Numbered from the stretch's first letter, positions 35,680 to 43,222 are shown. The stretch: DNA of 64,000 nt from Pedobacter sp. KBW06 (GCF_003852525.1 NZ_QAJL01000001.1:1203133-1267132), one strand, 5' to 3'. A program made the numbers and translations. The notes: a model not told the origin generated them from the sequence alone.

Positions 35680-36552
35680 ATGAAACCATTAAAAACCAAT
35701 TTCCCCCCAATGAAAACAACAGTAAAAACCCCTAAAAGACTACAGACCGCTGTAGTCGCGATGTTAATGATTTGTACCGGCCTGATGAGCTGTTCCAAAC
35801 AATCCAATGTAGATGAGCTCCCTGCAGGAGCTACAAAAAGCAATGCAAAAAGCAGTGCGGCGAACACCCTGCTCAGCGGACCGATTGTGGCGGCGCACCG
35901 CGCAAACAACCTGATCAAAGTAGATGAGATTATCGCTGCAGGTGTCAAAAGTCTGGAAGTAGACATTTTTGTGGGTACCAGAAACAACAAACCGACCCTT
36001 CTGGTGGGACATGAAGCAGCTACGGCAACAGGACAGACTTTAGAAGAGTATTTCGCAAACCTAAACCAGAAAATGCCAAACTTCGAGTACCTGTGGTTAG
36101 ATTGTAAAGACCTGAATGGTGCGGCCAACGAGCAGGTATTCATGACAACCTTAAACAAAATGGACAGCTTGTATTCAATCAAAAGCAGGGTTTTGGTAGA
36201 GAGTCAGTACATTTCGTACCTGGTAAATTTCAAACAGCAGAACTGGAATGTAAGTTACTACTGTAACTGGTCCTCTTTAAGCGGAAAAACTTCAGCTCAG
36301 CAGTTAACGATCCTGAACGGATGGCATGCAAGCATGACGACTTACGGTATTGACGGCATCAGCTATGATGCGACTGTGGATACGCCGATGAAAAACTACT
36401 TTATCAATAAAACAGTAGGAACTCAACCGGTGAGAATGTACGCATGGGCATTGTCAAGATATTATGGAGAGGCAAACCTGGCCACAAAACTGGCGGTTTA
36501 TAATCACCTGAGCGTACTTTTAATCACTTTCAAAAGCAATAACAACACCTAA
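35680..36552 (+). CDS. PLC-like phosphodiesterase superfamily lipoprotein
   Basis: 290 residues; an ATG at 35710 (residue 11) is an alternative start and gives a more normal lipoprotein signal (GLMSC). The body begins PIVAAHRANN, then AGVKSLEVDIF, then LLVGHEAAT. This pattern of H73, E93/D95 and H111 is that of glycerophosphodiester phosphodiesterase-like TIM barrels, with resemblance to the FAM151/menorin branch (LWLDCKDL). It is probably a periplasmic or surface phosphodiesterase acting with the metallophosphoesterase encoded before it. An intrinsic terminator ends the operon. Confidence 0.65.
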   Translation: MKPLKTNFPPMKTTVKTPKRLQTAVVAMLMICTGLMSCSKQSNVDELPAGATKSNAKSSAANTLLSGPIVAAHRANNLIKVDEIIAAGVKSLEVDIFVGTRNNKPTLLVGHEAATATGQTLEEYFANLNQKMPNFEYLWLDCKDLNGAANEQVFMTTLNKMDSLYSIKSRVLVESQYISYLVNFKQQNWNVSYYCNWSSLSGKTSAQQLTILNGWHASMTTYGIDGISYDATVDTPMKNYFINKTVGTQPVRMYAWALSRYYGEANLATKLAVYNHLSVLLITFKSNNNT

Positions 36553-36576
36553 ACACAACTCCCCCCCCTTAGTTGG

Positions 36577-36610
36577 GCCCCGGAACTGGTATAGTTTCGG
36601 GGCTTTTTTT
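36577..36610 (+). terminator. Intrinsic terminator of locus 2
   Basis: An 11-bp stem (36577-36587 with 36593-36603, one wobble pair) is followed by seven T residues. The T-run overlaps the stop codon of the convergent permease gene. Confidence 0.9.
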
Positions 36611-38981
36611 ATTCGTATTTCAGGGCTTCAACAGGATTGGCTTTTGCTGCTTTATAAGCTTGAAAGCTGACGGTCAAAAAGGCGATGATGACCGTTCCGG
36701 TGATGGAGACCAATACAATTGGCCAGGATATCGTGGTTCTGAACTCGAAACCTGTGAGCCACTTGTTCATGAAGTAATAAGCCAGAGGTACACCAATACA
36801 GGCGGCAATAAATACCATTTTCAGAAAGGAAACCGAGAGCAATCTCATGATATTGCCAACGGAAGCGCCCAATACGCGACGTACCCCAAACTCTTTGGTA
36901 CGCTGCTCTGCACTGTAAGCAACGAGGCCATAAAGGCCCAGACAAGAAATGAGTATCGCGATGCCGCCAAACAGATTGGCCAGAATGCCCAGGATCTTTT
37001 CCGACTGTAGCTTTTTCGAAAAAAGGTCATTGACAAACTTGATTTCCACCGGGTATTCCGGATTTATCTTTTTGGTAATGGCCGAAATCAGCTCCACATT
37101 CTTACTTACACTGTTGGCAGGATTTAAGCGCATATTAATACGTCCTCCCGGGTTTTTATTAAAAATGATCACCATCGGATTTCCGGAGCGATAAGGAGAA
37201 GACCAGATAAAATCTTTAAAAACGCCAATCACCTTCAGCTGATTTCCGAAGAGATTTACATTTATTCCTAAGGGATTTTTAAGCTTCATCATCTTTACCG
37301 CTGTACTGCTCAGCATAATTCCGGCACTATCTGAGGCGAAATCCCTGGAGAAATCGCGACCGGCCAGCATTTCTACACCGTTGGTCTTTACGAAATCATA
37401 TTGGGTCTCCAAACGGTTAAAAACAATCTCCTTCCCCTTTTCTTCCATTCCTGGCCATTGGAAACCATAAAACCAGCTGCCTACATTGGTCATGCCCCTG
37501 GAAGATTTGTTGAGGGTAGTAACTGCTCCGCTTTTTAGCAATTGTGATTTTAATAGCTCAAACTTAGGGTTCAATTCCCCATCCTGAGGCATCTCTGCCA
37601 GCAGATTGGTGTTATAACCTATCGGTCTGTTCTTGATAAACTGCATCTGTTTATAGATCACCAGCGTAGCGATGATGAGTATAATGGCAAAACAAAACTG
37701 TACCACCACCAGCACTTGCCTGATGTTGAAAGGAATGAGTTTGGCCCTTGCCGTTTTCTTTTTTAACGTCTGAATCGGGTTAAAGGAAGAGAGGAACAAT
37801 GCCGGATAAGTTCCGGATAAAAGACCGGTCAGCAATGCTACAGTCAGGATGCCCAGCCAATAGCCGGTATTGGTATAACCAATTGCAATGTCCGTCCCCA
37901 GTAGGTCATTAAATAAGGGCAAAGTAACCTCCACAATGGTCACCGCAATTAAGACCGCTAATGCAGTGAGGACCATCGCTTCGGTGAGGAACTGAATCAC
38001 CAAAGAAACCCTGGTTGCGCCGATGGTCTTCTTGATCCCTACTTCCTTCGCCCTGCGCTCTGATTTAGCGGTGGCCATGTTCATGAAATTGATGCAGGCG
38101 ACAAGCAAAATACCAAAGGCCAATGCAACAAAAAGATAAATACGTTCTATATCCCCACCTACACTTTTGCCGTTCAGAAATTCGCCATGCAAATGGTTAT
38201 CGGCTAAAGGGAATAAGAAATTCTCGTTCTTTTGAGCGGTATAGTTTTCATTGAACAGCTTCTTCACTTTAGAATTAATCAGGTCGATATTGGCCGGATC
38301 ATTGACTTTGACCATTACAGGAAAGTTGAAATCTCCCCATTTCATGTTTTTAACATAGTCGTTTATGCTTTCAAAAAAAGACCAGGACATCAGATAATCA
38401 AACCGTAGGGAGACATTGAGCGGCAAGTCTTTAATGACACCGCTAACCTTTAAATCATTCCTATTTTGATACCTGACCGTTTTGTTCAGCACATCAGTAC
38501 TGCCAAATAAAAGTTTCGCGGTAGTCTCCGTCAATATTATAGCATCAGGCGAATTCAGTGCAGTGACTGGATTGCCTGTAATGAACTCATAATTGAAAAC
38601 TTTCAGAATCTCCGGATCGCCAAAGAGATCCACTTTTTTAAACACTTTGTCCTTATTGGCAATGAGCGATTCATCATTACCAGCAATCCGGGTGACCTCG
38701 TCTACCTCTGGAATTTTGGTTTTAATGGCCATGGCGATTCCATTTCCCGGCACCCCTCCCGTACTTGTGATCTTTCCGTTAGCATCCTGAAAATTGGTCA
38801 TCACCTGATAGACTTTATCCGAATCCTTAAAGTGACGGTCGAAGTTCATTTCGTAATTGACATATAACAACAACAGCAGACAGGCAGACAGACCAACTGC
38901 CAAACCAACAATATTAATAACGGAAGAAGTCTTGTTTCTCCAGAGATTACGCAAGGCGATTTTTAAATTGAGTCTGAACAT
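36609..38981 (-). CDS. FtsX/MacB-type ABC transporter permease (copy B)
   Basis: 790 residues from the ATG at 38981 (MFRLNLKIALRNLWRNKTSS, the same start as copy A). An upstream ATG at 39026 falls next to the sigma-54-like promoter and is rejected. The domain order equals copy A: helix, MacB-like domain, FtsX core (ERRAKEVGIKKTIGATR), second periplasmic domain, FtsX core (TKEFGVRRVLGASVGN). No ATPase gene is adjacent. The two copies are in direct orientation and flank locus 2. Regulation by sigma-54 is suggested by the promoter region. Confidence 0.9.
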   Translation of the reverse strand: MFRLNLKIALRNLWRNKTSSVINIVGLAVGLSACLLLLLYVNYEMNFDRHFKDSDKVYQVMTNFQDANGKITSTGGVPGNGIAMAIKTKIPEVDEVTRIAGNDESLIANKDKVFKKVDLFGDPEILKVFNYEFITGNPVTALNSPDAIILTETTAKLLFGSTDVLNKTVRYQNRNDLKVSGVIKDLPLNVSLRFDYLMSWSFFESINDYVKNMKWGDFNFPVMVKVNDPANIDLINSKVKKLFNENYTAQKNENFLFPLADNHLHGEFLNGKSVGGDIERIYLFVALAFGILLVACINFMNMATAKSERRAKEVGIKKTIGATRVSLVIQFLTEAMVLTALAVLIAVTIVEVTLPLFNDLLGTDIAIGYTNTGYWLGILTVALLTGLLSGTYPALFLSSFNPIQTLKKKTARAKLIPFNIRQVLVVVQFCFAIILIIATLVIYKQMQFIKNRPIGYNTNLLAEMPQDGELNPKFELLKSQLLKSGAVTTLNKSSRGMTNVGSWFYGFQWPGMEEKGKEIVFNRLETQYDFVKTNGVEMLAGRDFSRDFASDSAGIMLSSTAVKMMKLKNPLGINVNLFGNQLKVIGVFKDFIWSSPYRSGNPMVIIFNKNPGGRINMRLNPANSVSKNVELISAITKKINPEYPVEIKFVNDLFSKKLQSEKILGILANLFGGIAILISCLGLYGLVAYSAEQRTKEFGVRRVLGASVGNIMRLLSVSFLKMVFIAACIGVPLAYYFMNKWLTGFEFRTTISWPIVLVSITGTVIIAFLTVSFQAYKAAKANPVEALKYE

Positions 38982-39029
38982 GGCAGCAATTGGTTTGTCA
39001 ATTAAACAAATACGATTGACCTGCAATTT

Positions 39030-39045
39030 ACTAAGTTTATGCCAA
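39030..39045 (-). promoter_or_regulatory. Sigma-54-like promoter of permease B
   Basis: The reverse strand reads TTGGCATAAACTTAGT. It shares 14 of 16 bases with the element of permease A and keeps the GG of the -24 box, though its -12 part is weaker against the consensus. It lies about 50 bp before the start codon. Confidence 0.55.
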
Positions 39046-39104
39046 GAGTGAACTAGATTTCAAACAACTGAAAAACAACCACTTAATTGTTTTCGTTTTA
39101 TCAA

Positions 39105-39146
39105 ACCGTTCATTATCGAACGGTAAGCGTACACTGTCGGACAGTG
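39105..39146. promoter_or_regulatory. Upstream activator-site pair of permease B
   Basis: ACCGTTC-N6-GAACGGT (39105-39124) is a perfect 7-bp dyad, and CACTGTC-G-GACAGTG (39132-39146) is a second perfect dyad. Both match the pair ahead of permease A, and the position equivalent to 26996 is again 62 bp upstream of the -24 element. Confidence 0.65.
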
Positions 39147-39210
39147 GAGATTTAAATACCCATCCAGAATCACACATCTTTATATATCTTTAGAAAATCA
39201 CGATACTGAA

Positions 39211-39903
39211 ATGATTGAAACCCTCTCCGCCTACTGGAAATTTCTAAAATACCCTCGCTTACCCCGACAGCTCGCAGACAAAAAAGCAGTCTGGAAAGAA
39301 CTGTTATGGCTCCTTATTTTAGACCTGGCATTTGCCCTCCTCATTGTCCTGACGTATTACACGCTCCTGAAATTCCAATTAATTGTGAAATATGAGGATC
39401 CGGATCTCTTTAAATATGGGTTTCCTGCAGCTATGCTTTTGGCAGTGGTATTAGCACCTTTTTTTGAGGAGCTTGTCTTTAGATGGCAACTTAGAAAACC
39501 TAAGGTAAGCATCTGGTTTGTGGGGATCTCAGCTGCGCTGGTTACCGGCTCTTTCATTAAAAATGACAACGTGCTATTCGCTATATATATCGCCTTTTTT
39601 ATCGCTACGCTAACAGCAACTATACTGACGGACAAACTGAAGCGATTGAAAGCTGTTCATGTATTCCGAAACTATTATGTATTCCTGTTTTACTATACGG
39701 CAATTATTTTTGGTTATGTACACATGAGTAACATCAAGGGCCTAACCTTGTCTGATCCTTCTTTTATACTGTATATTGGTTCTCAGATATTCGGTGGTTT
39801 AACTATGGGATATATCCGGGTCAAATATGGCTTAAAGTATAGCATGTTGCTCCACGCAGTTTTCAACGCAATCATGGTCCCTCTAGCCTGGCTCAGCATG
39901 TAA
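39211..39903 (+). CDS. CPBP-family intramembrane glutamic endopeptidase
   Basis: 230 residues with about seven membrane helices. The CPBP motifs are EELVFR (E86, E87, R91), the F-x3-H strand FGYVHMSN and HAVFNAIM near the C-terminus. These are the residues that form the active site of CAAX-protease-like/Rce1-type enzymes. Substrates are unknown; some members handle bacteriocin self-immunity. It is divergent from permease B and 72 bp before the hydrolase lipoprotein. Confidence 0.88.
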   Translation: MIETLSAYWKFLKYPRLPRQLADKKAVWKELLWLLILDLAFALLIVLTYYTLLKFQLIVKYEDPDLFKYGFPAAMLLAVVLAPFFEELVFRWQLRKPKVSIWFVGISAALVTGSFIKNDNVLFAIYIAFFIATLTATILTDKLKRLKAVHVFRNYYVFLFYYTAIIFGYVHMSNIKGLTLSDPSFILYIGSQIFGGLTMGYIRVKYGLKYSMLLHAVFNAIMVPLAWLSM

Positions 39904-39975
39904 ATAAATTAATTTATTAATATAGATATTTCCGCTTATTTATTTAATAGAAGTAGCTTTACGAAAAAAACCGGA

Positions 39976-40809
39976 ATGAAAAACGCTCGAACAAAAATGA
40001 TATTTATGGCTTTGGCCAGCCTTTTTTTTGTTTCTTCCTGTAAAAAAAAGAATGATCCAAAACCAGCTTTTACCGAAACGAAGATCAGTTTAACCACCCA
40101 CAAACTGGCCTCATTCTCCGCAATAAAAAACTCGAAGTATCTGGTTGTTTTTGAATCCGGATTAGGCAACGACCATACCGTATGGAGCAACAATGCTTTT
40201 GCTTCACAAATAAGCAGCATTACTGATATACTCATGTACGACCGGGCAGGATATGGAAAATCAGAAAATGGTCCGGGCCCAAGAAATATCGACCGGTTAC
40301 GAAGCGAATTGGAAAACGTTATCGATAAGTTTTCAAACGGAAGAAAGGTCATATTGATCGGACATTCATTGGGCGGTATGATCATCAGAGACTATGCGAT
40401 AAAAAACCCGTTCAAAACGGCAGCACTATTGTTTGTTGATCCTTCACATGAATTTTACAACCATCCAACTCAAGCTGAGGAAGATGCACTTTATGAGGCT
40501 TCCAAAAATGCCAGTGGTGCAAATTTCGGAGGAACACTTGAAGCCAGGGAATTCATAGAAGACTTACAATACACGGGCACATTACCTTCTTTGCCAGACG
40601 TACCGGTAGTTGTGCTAACCAGCATGAAGGTAGATGCCAGCACTTCATCATCAATCAGGCAAACCTGGTATAATGCACACGAATTATTAAAAAACGGGGT
40701 AACCGATTTCACTCATATTGGCACCACCAATTCGGGACACTTTATCATGATTGACGAACCGGGTCTGGTGGTTAACAATTTAAAATTATTGATTTCAAAA
40801 TTGCCATAA
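39976..40809 (+). CDS. Alpha/beta hydrolase lipoprotein
   Basis: 277 residues with a lipoprotein signal (FVSSC-KKK). The hydrolase fold shows MYDRAGYGKSENGPGPR, the nucleophile elbow GHSLGG (Ser131), FVDPSHEF and a C-terminal NSGHFI with the catalytic His. It is exported and lipid-anchored, acting on an unknown ester or amide. The gene follows the CPBP protease gene by 72 bp and ends convergently with the HAD gene. Confidence 0.82.
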   Translation: MKNARTKMIFMALASLFFVSSCKKKNDPKPAFTETKISLTTHKLASFSAIKNSKYLVVFESGLGNDHTVWSNNAFASQISSITDILMYDRAGYGKSENGPGPRNIDRLRSELENVIDKFSNGRKVILIGHSLGGMIIRDYAIKNPFKTAALLFVDPSHEFYNHPTQAEEDALYEASKNASGANFGGTLEAREFIEDLQYTGTLPSLPDVPVVVLTSMKVDASTSSSIRQTWYNAHELLKNGVTDFTHIGTTNSGHFIMIDEPGLVVNNLKLLISKLP

Positions 40810-40829
40810 AATAATGAGTGCAGGTCTGA

Positions 40830-41306
40830 TCAATTAGAGGAACCTTCTTTAGGTGTTCTATTTAAAATTCTGCTTAAATCCGAATTGCTGTTCAAACCGA
40901 TATAAGGATCTGTTAATACCAGCCTTTGCTTTAGATGAGGCGGCAATTCATTTAGCGATTTATCATCGTCAATAATGACAATTTCCTCCGGGCTAAGCTT
41001 ACTTTCATTCAGCCAATTCAGGATTTCGGTCTTTCTATTGGACTTATATTCAAGTGGCAGATTCAAGATGGAGAGTTTATTGATGGTTATTCCTCTACTC
41101 AGGAAAATTGCTTTCCATTGTGGGATATCAAATCGAAACCTATGGGAAGTTGACAATATGAGTTCGTCTTCAATCTCGTCTATCATCGAATTCAGGACTT
41201 CGACGGCCAGCGGATTAAACTTATAAAATCCATCTTCCTCCAGTGCTACAGGTCTGTGTGGATTGGCATGAACCATCACTCCGTCTATATCTAAGAAGAT
41301 CTTCAT
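40830..41306 (-). CDS. HAD-domain protein
   Basis: 158 residues. HAD motif I (FLDIDGVMV) is at the N-terminus, motif II (LILSTSHRFR) has Ser/Thr, and motif IV (EIVIIDDDKSLNEL) holds the acidic pair. The cap is short or missing, as in the small HAD family of Bacteroidota. It is a probable cytoplasmic phosphatase of unknown substrate. Its ATG overlaps the stop of the upstream 140-residue gene (ATGA), so the two are coupled. Confidence 0.8.
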   Translation of the reverse strand: MKIFLDIDGVMVHANPHRPVALEEDGFYKFNPLAVEVLNSMIDEIEDELILSTSHRFRFDIPQWKAIFLSRGITINKLSILNLPLEYKSNRKTEILNWLNESKLSPEEIVIIDDDKSLNELPPHLKQRLVLTDPYIGLNSNSDLSRILNRTPKEGSSN

Positions 41307-41725
41307 CTGGATTTAAAAATTGGCTGTCCTTTTCGCAACATTGCGCAAGTTAGTTCAAAATTGAATCCGTATTCTTTCAGGTATTCGTTGGGGTCGTTTA
41401 AAAAACCGGCTGAGAATTGCATTTCGACTGCTTCCCAGGGAACAATATTATAGGTCTCCCCTTCCGGCTCCTTCCCTTCATTGGATAGCAAAGTCGCCGA
41501 TGTTTTCAAATATCTGGCGTATTCGGATTCAGTTATAGAAATGTATCCCTGTTTTAATAAGCGCTCAAGAAAGCCAACAGACATTTTTTCATCTTTCTCC
41601 CAGATTTCAAGTATACCTGATGTGGTCCGGAATCCATTCATCTGAAGATTTAATTTCCCATCGATGGTATCTGAGGCAGCTACAAGTCGTATTTCGACTG
41701 GTGTCTGAAGAATGAAGTATTTCAT
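41303..41725 (-). CDS. Hypothetical protein coupled to the HAD protein
   Basis: 140 residues, no signal peptide and no motif I recognise. The sequence is mixed, with a Trp in NIVPWEAVEM. It overlaps the HAD gene by 4 bp (ATGA), which suggests a two-gene operon and a shared task. It is divergent from the Rpn locus. Confidence 0.6.
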   Translation of the reverse strand: MKYFILQTPVEIRLVAASDTIDGKLNLQMNGFRTTSGILEIWEKDEKMSVGFLERLLKQGYISITESEYARYLKTSATLLSNEGKEPEGETYNIVPWEAVEMQFSAGFLNDPNEYLKEYGFNFELTCAMLRKGQPIFKSR

Positions 41726-41900
41726 ATAAAAGTAAATGGTTAACCACTTCGTGTCGTGGGTAAGGAATATGCTTTAATCAAATATATTACTAATCGGAAG
41801 AAGTTTAGGCGATCGTTAAAGCAGAACGTTAAAAATCAACAACAAAGACTTATTAATAACCTTTAAAGAAATATAATGTATTTATTATTTTAATTATTTA

Positions 41901-41908
41901 TATATTTG
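41901..41908 (+). promoter_or_regulatory. -7 box of the Rpn-family gene
   Basis: TATATTTG fits TAnnTTTG and ends 4 bp before the ATG at 41913, so the mRNA may be leaderless or nearly so. No clear -33 TTTG is visible at the expected distance. Confidence 0.4.
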
Positions 41909-41912
41909 TTTA

Positions 41913-42746
41913 ATGCTAAAGCAAAACAACAATAGAAGACAGGGTAGTCAATACGACAAAATCATCAGGGAGAATCTTGAAGTTACGCTTCCGATGATTG
42001 TCCGTGATGTGCTGAATCTGAATGTTTTGGTCAGTGAAGAATTGCCTGATGACATACAACATACTAAAGAGAGAAAACCGGACTCACTTAAAAAAATAAC
42101 TGATACTGAAGGTAATACGTATGTATTACAGGTAGAATTCCAGCTTGAAGATGAAAAAGAAATGGTTTATCGGATGGCAGAATATAACATTATGCTAATG
42201 CGTAAATATCGGCTCCCCATCAAACAATATGTGATCTTTTTAAAAGAGAAGAAACCAGGCATGCCGACTTTCCTGGATACACCAAATCATAAATACAACT
42301 ACAACCTTATTTTGATTACAGAAATAGATTACAAACTATTTATAAAATCAGACGATATAGAAGTGAAAATGTTAGGTATTTTAGCTAATTTTGGAAAACA
42401 AAATAATTTTTATGCAATAAATTACATAATAAAGGAATTAAAACACCTTTCAAAGGAAGATTTTGCAACAAGTAGATATTATAAACAATTGCGTATTCTC
42501 GCAAAATTACGCAGAAGTATTAAACTAGAAATTGAAGAAGCTATGCAGTCAGTAAGTACATTTTTCAAGGAAGAAGAAGATTTCCTTTATCAAAGAGGTG
42601 AAAAAAAAGCTAAAGAAACGAGGAATCATGAAGTAGCAAAGAGCCTCATACTGGAACTTGATTTGTCTGATGAACAAACAGCCCGTATTGCGAAAGTCGA
42701 TGTGAGCTTCGTTAAAAAGCTCCGTTCTGAATTGAATAACAAATAA
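41913..42746 (+). CDS. Rpn-family PD-(D/E)xK nuclease (putative transposase-like), full-length form
   Basis: 277 residues. The nuclease core lies at about residues 54-110: PD57 in KPDSLKKITD, then the E75-x-Q77 pair in VLQVEFQ, which is the Rpn variant of PD-(D/E)xK. The C-terminal part from Met211 is a small module of 67 residues that recurs twice downstream as separate frames. In Escherichia coli, Rpn proteins are DNA nucleases that can act in phage defence and are held in check by a small protein made from an internal start; the same design is likely here. The gene is much more A/T-rich than its neighbours, which suggests transfer. Confidence 0.85.
   Translation: MLKQNNNRRQGSQYDKIIRENLEVTLPMIVRDVLNLNVLVSEELPDDIQHTKERKPDSLKKITDTEGNTYVLQVEFQLEDEKEMVYRMAEYNIMLMRKYRLPIKQYVIFLKEKKPGMPTFLDTPNHKYNYNLILITEIDYKLFIKSDDIEVKMLGILANFGKQNNFYAINYIIKELKHLSKEDFATSRYYKQLRILAKLRRSIKLEIEEAMQSVSTFFKEEEDFLYQRGEKKAKETRNHEVAKSLILELDLSDEQTARIAKVDVSFVKKLRSELNNK
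42543..42746 (+). CDS. Predicted intragenic small protein (RpnS-like), copy 1 of the module
   Basis: An internal in-frame ATG (Met211 of the nuclease) opens 67 codons beginning MQSVSTFFKEEEDF. The two downstream copies begin at exactly the homologous Met and have the same length. This is the main evidence that the module is also translated on its own. By analogy with the E. coli Rpn system it would bind and inhibit the full-length nuclease. No clean promoter box is visible inside the gene just ahead of this start. Confidence 0.55.
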   Translation: MQSVSTFFKEEEDFLYQRGEKKAKETRNHEVAKSLILELDLSDEQTARIAKVDVSFVKKLRSELNNK

Positions 42747-42763
42747 AAACTCCCATAAATTTG
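42731..42763 (+). promoter_or_regulatory. Candidate promoter of module copy 2
   Basis: ATTG (42731-42734), 21 bp, then TAAATTTG (42756-42763). The -7 box is a full TAnnTTTG match and ends 8 bp before the ATG at 42772. The -33 part lies inside the last codons of the preceding copy. Confidence 0.5.
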
Positions 42764-42771
42764 AAAATACT

Positions 42772-42975
42772 ATGCAGTCAGTAAGTACATTTTTCAAGGA
42801 AGAAGAAGATTTCCTTTATCAAAGAGGTGAAAAAAAAGCTAAAGAAAAAATGAGCCATGCTTTTGTAAAAAGTCTCATATTGGAGTCTGATTTATCTGAT
42901 GATCAAATAGGGCGTATTGTAAAAGTCGAGGTGGATTTTGTTAAAGAACGTCGTGCCGAATTGAATAACAAATAA
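42772..42975 (+). CDS. Free-standing Rpn C-terminal module (RpnS-like), copy 2
   Basis: 67 residues (start MQSVSTFFKEEEDF, end RAELNNK). The first 25 residues equal copy 1; the rest has diverged (for example KEKMSHAFVKSLILESDLSDDQIGR). The reading frame is open for its whole length with a stop at the same place as copies 1 and 3, so it is maintained as a gene rather than decaying. The likely role is an antitoxin or decoy that binds the full-length nuclease. It has its own candidate promoter. Confidence 0.65.
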   Translation: MQSVSTFFKEEEDFLYQRGEKKAKEKMSHAFVKSLILESDLSDDQIGRIVKVEVDFVKERRAELNNK

Positions 42976-42992
42976 AAGCTCTCGTAAATTTG
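42960..42992 (+). promoter_or_regulatory. Candidate promoter of module copy 3
   Basis: ATTG (42960-42963), 21 bp, then TAAATTTG (42985-42992), 8 bp before the ATG at 43001. Layout and spacing are the same as for copy 2, one repeat period later. Confidence 0.5.
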
Positions 42993-43000
42993 AAAACACT

Positions 43001-43204
43001 ATGCAGTCAATAAGTACATTTTTTAAGGAAGAAGACGACTTCTTTTGTTGCAAAGTTGAAAGAGAGACTAAAGAAAAGAGGAATCATGAAATAGCAAAGA
43101 GCCTGATATTGGAACTTGATTTGTCTGATGAACAAACAGCCCGTATTGCGAAAGTCGATGTAGACTTTGTTAAAAAAATCCGCGCTGAAATGGGAAACAA
43201 ATAA
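43001..43204 (+). CDS. Free-standing Rpn C-terminal module (RpnS-like), copy 3
   Basis: 67 residues (start MQSISTFFKEEDDFF). The N-terminal half differs most from the others (FCCKVERETKEK), while the C-terminal half (SLILELDLSDEQTARIAKVD) is nearly that of the full-length gene. The frame is intact with the same start and stop positions. It ends 18 bp before the convergent YdeI gene. It is likely an additional inhibitor or specificity variant of the nuclease C-terminus. Confidence 0.65.
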   Translation: MQSISTFFKEEDDFFCCKVERETKEKRNHEIAKSLILELDLSDEQTARIAKVDVDFVKKIRAEMGNK

Positions 43205-43222
43205 GGCTCCTATATACCATTA

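Larger units (their letters stand above)
42543..43204 (+). repeat. Three tandem 229-bp module repeats
   Basis: The ATGs lie at 42543, 42772 and 43001, an exact 229-bp period: 67 codons, a stop and a 25-bp spacer. Copies 1 and 2 are identical from 42541 to 42618 against 42770 to 42847 (78 bp). Copies 1 and 3 are identical over 52 bp (42652-42703 against 43110-43161). The unit therefore looks duplicated and partly reshuffled. Confidence 0.9.

Noticed and set aside
38982..39026. Upstream start of permease B adding 15 residues
   Set aside because: It would place the start codon next to the sigma-54-like promoter; the paralogue starts at the equivalent of 38981.
41913..42746. Rpn-family gene as an active transposase of an insertion sequence
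   Set aside because: No terminal inverted repeats or target duplications are visible around it; the family name is historical and the protein is better seen as a PD-(D/E)xK nuclease.
42543..43204. Tandem repeats read as a CRISPR-like or satellite array
   Set aside because: Units are 229 bp, each holds a full open frame with conserved start and stop and no spacer variety; they are duplicated coding modules.
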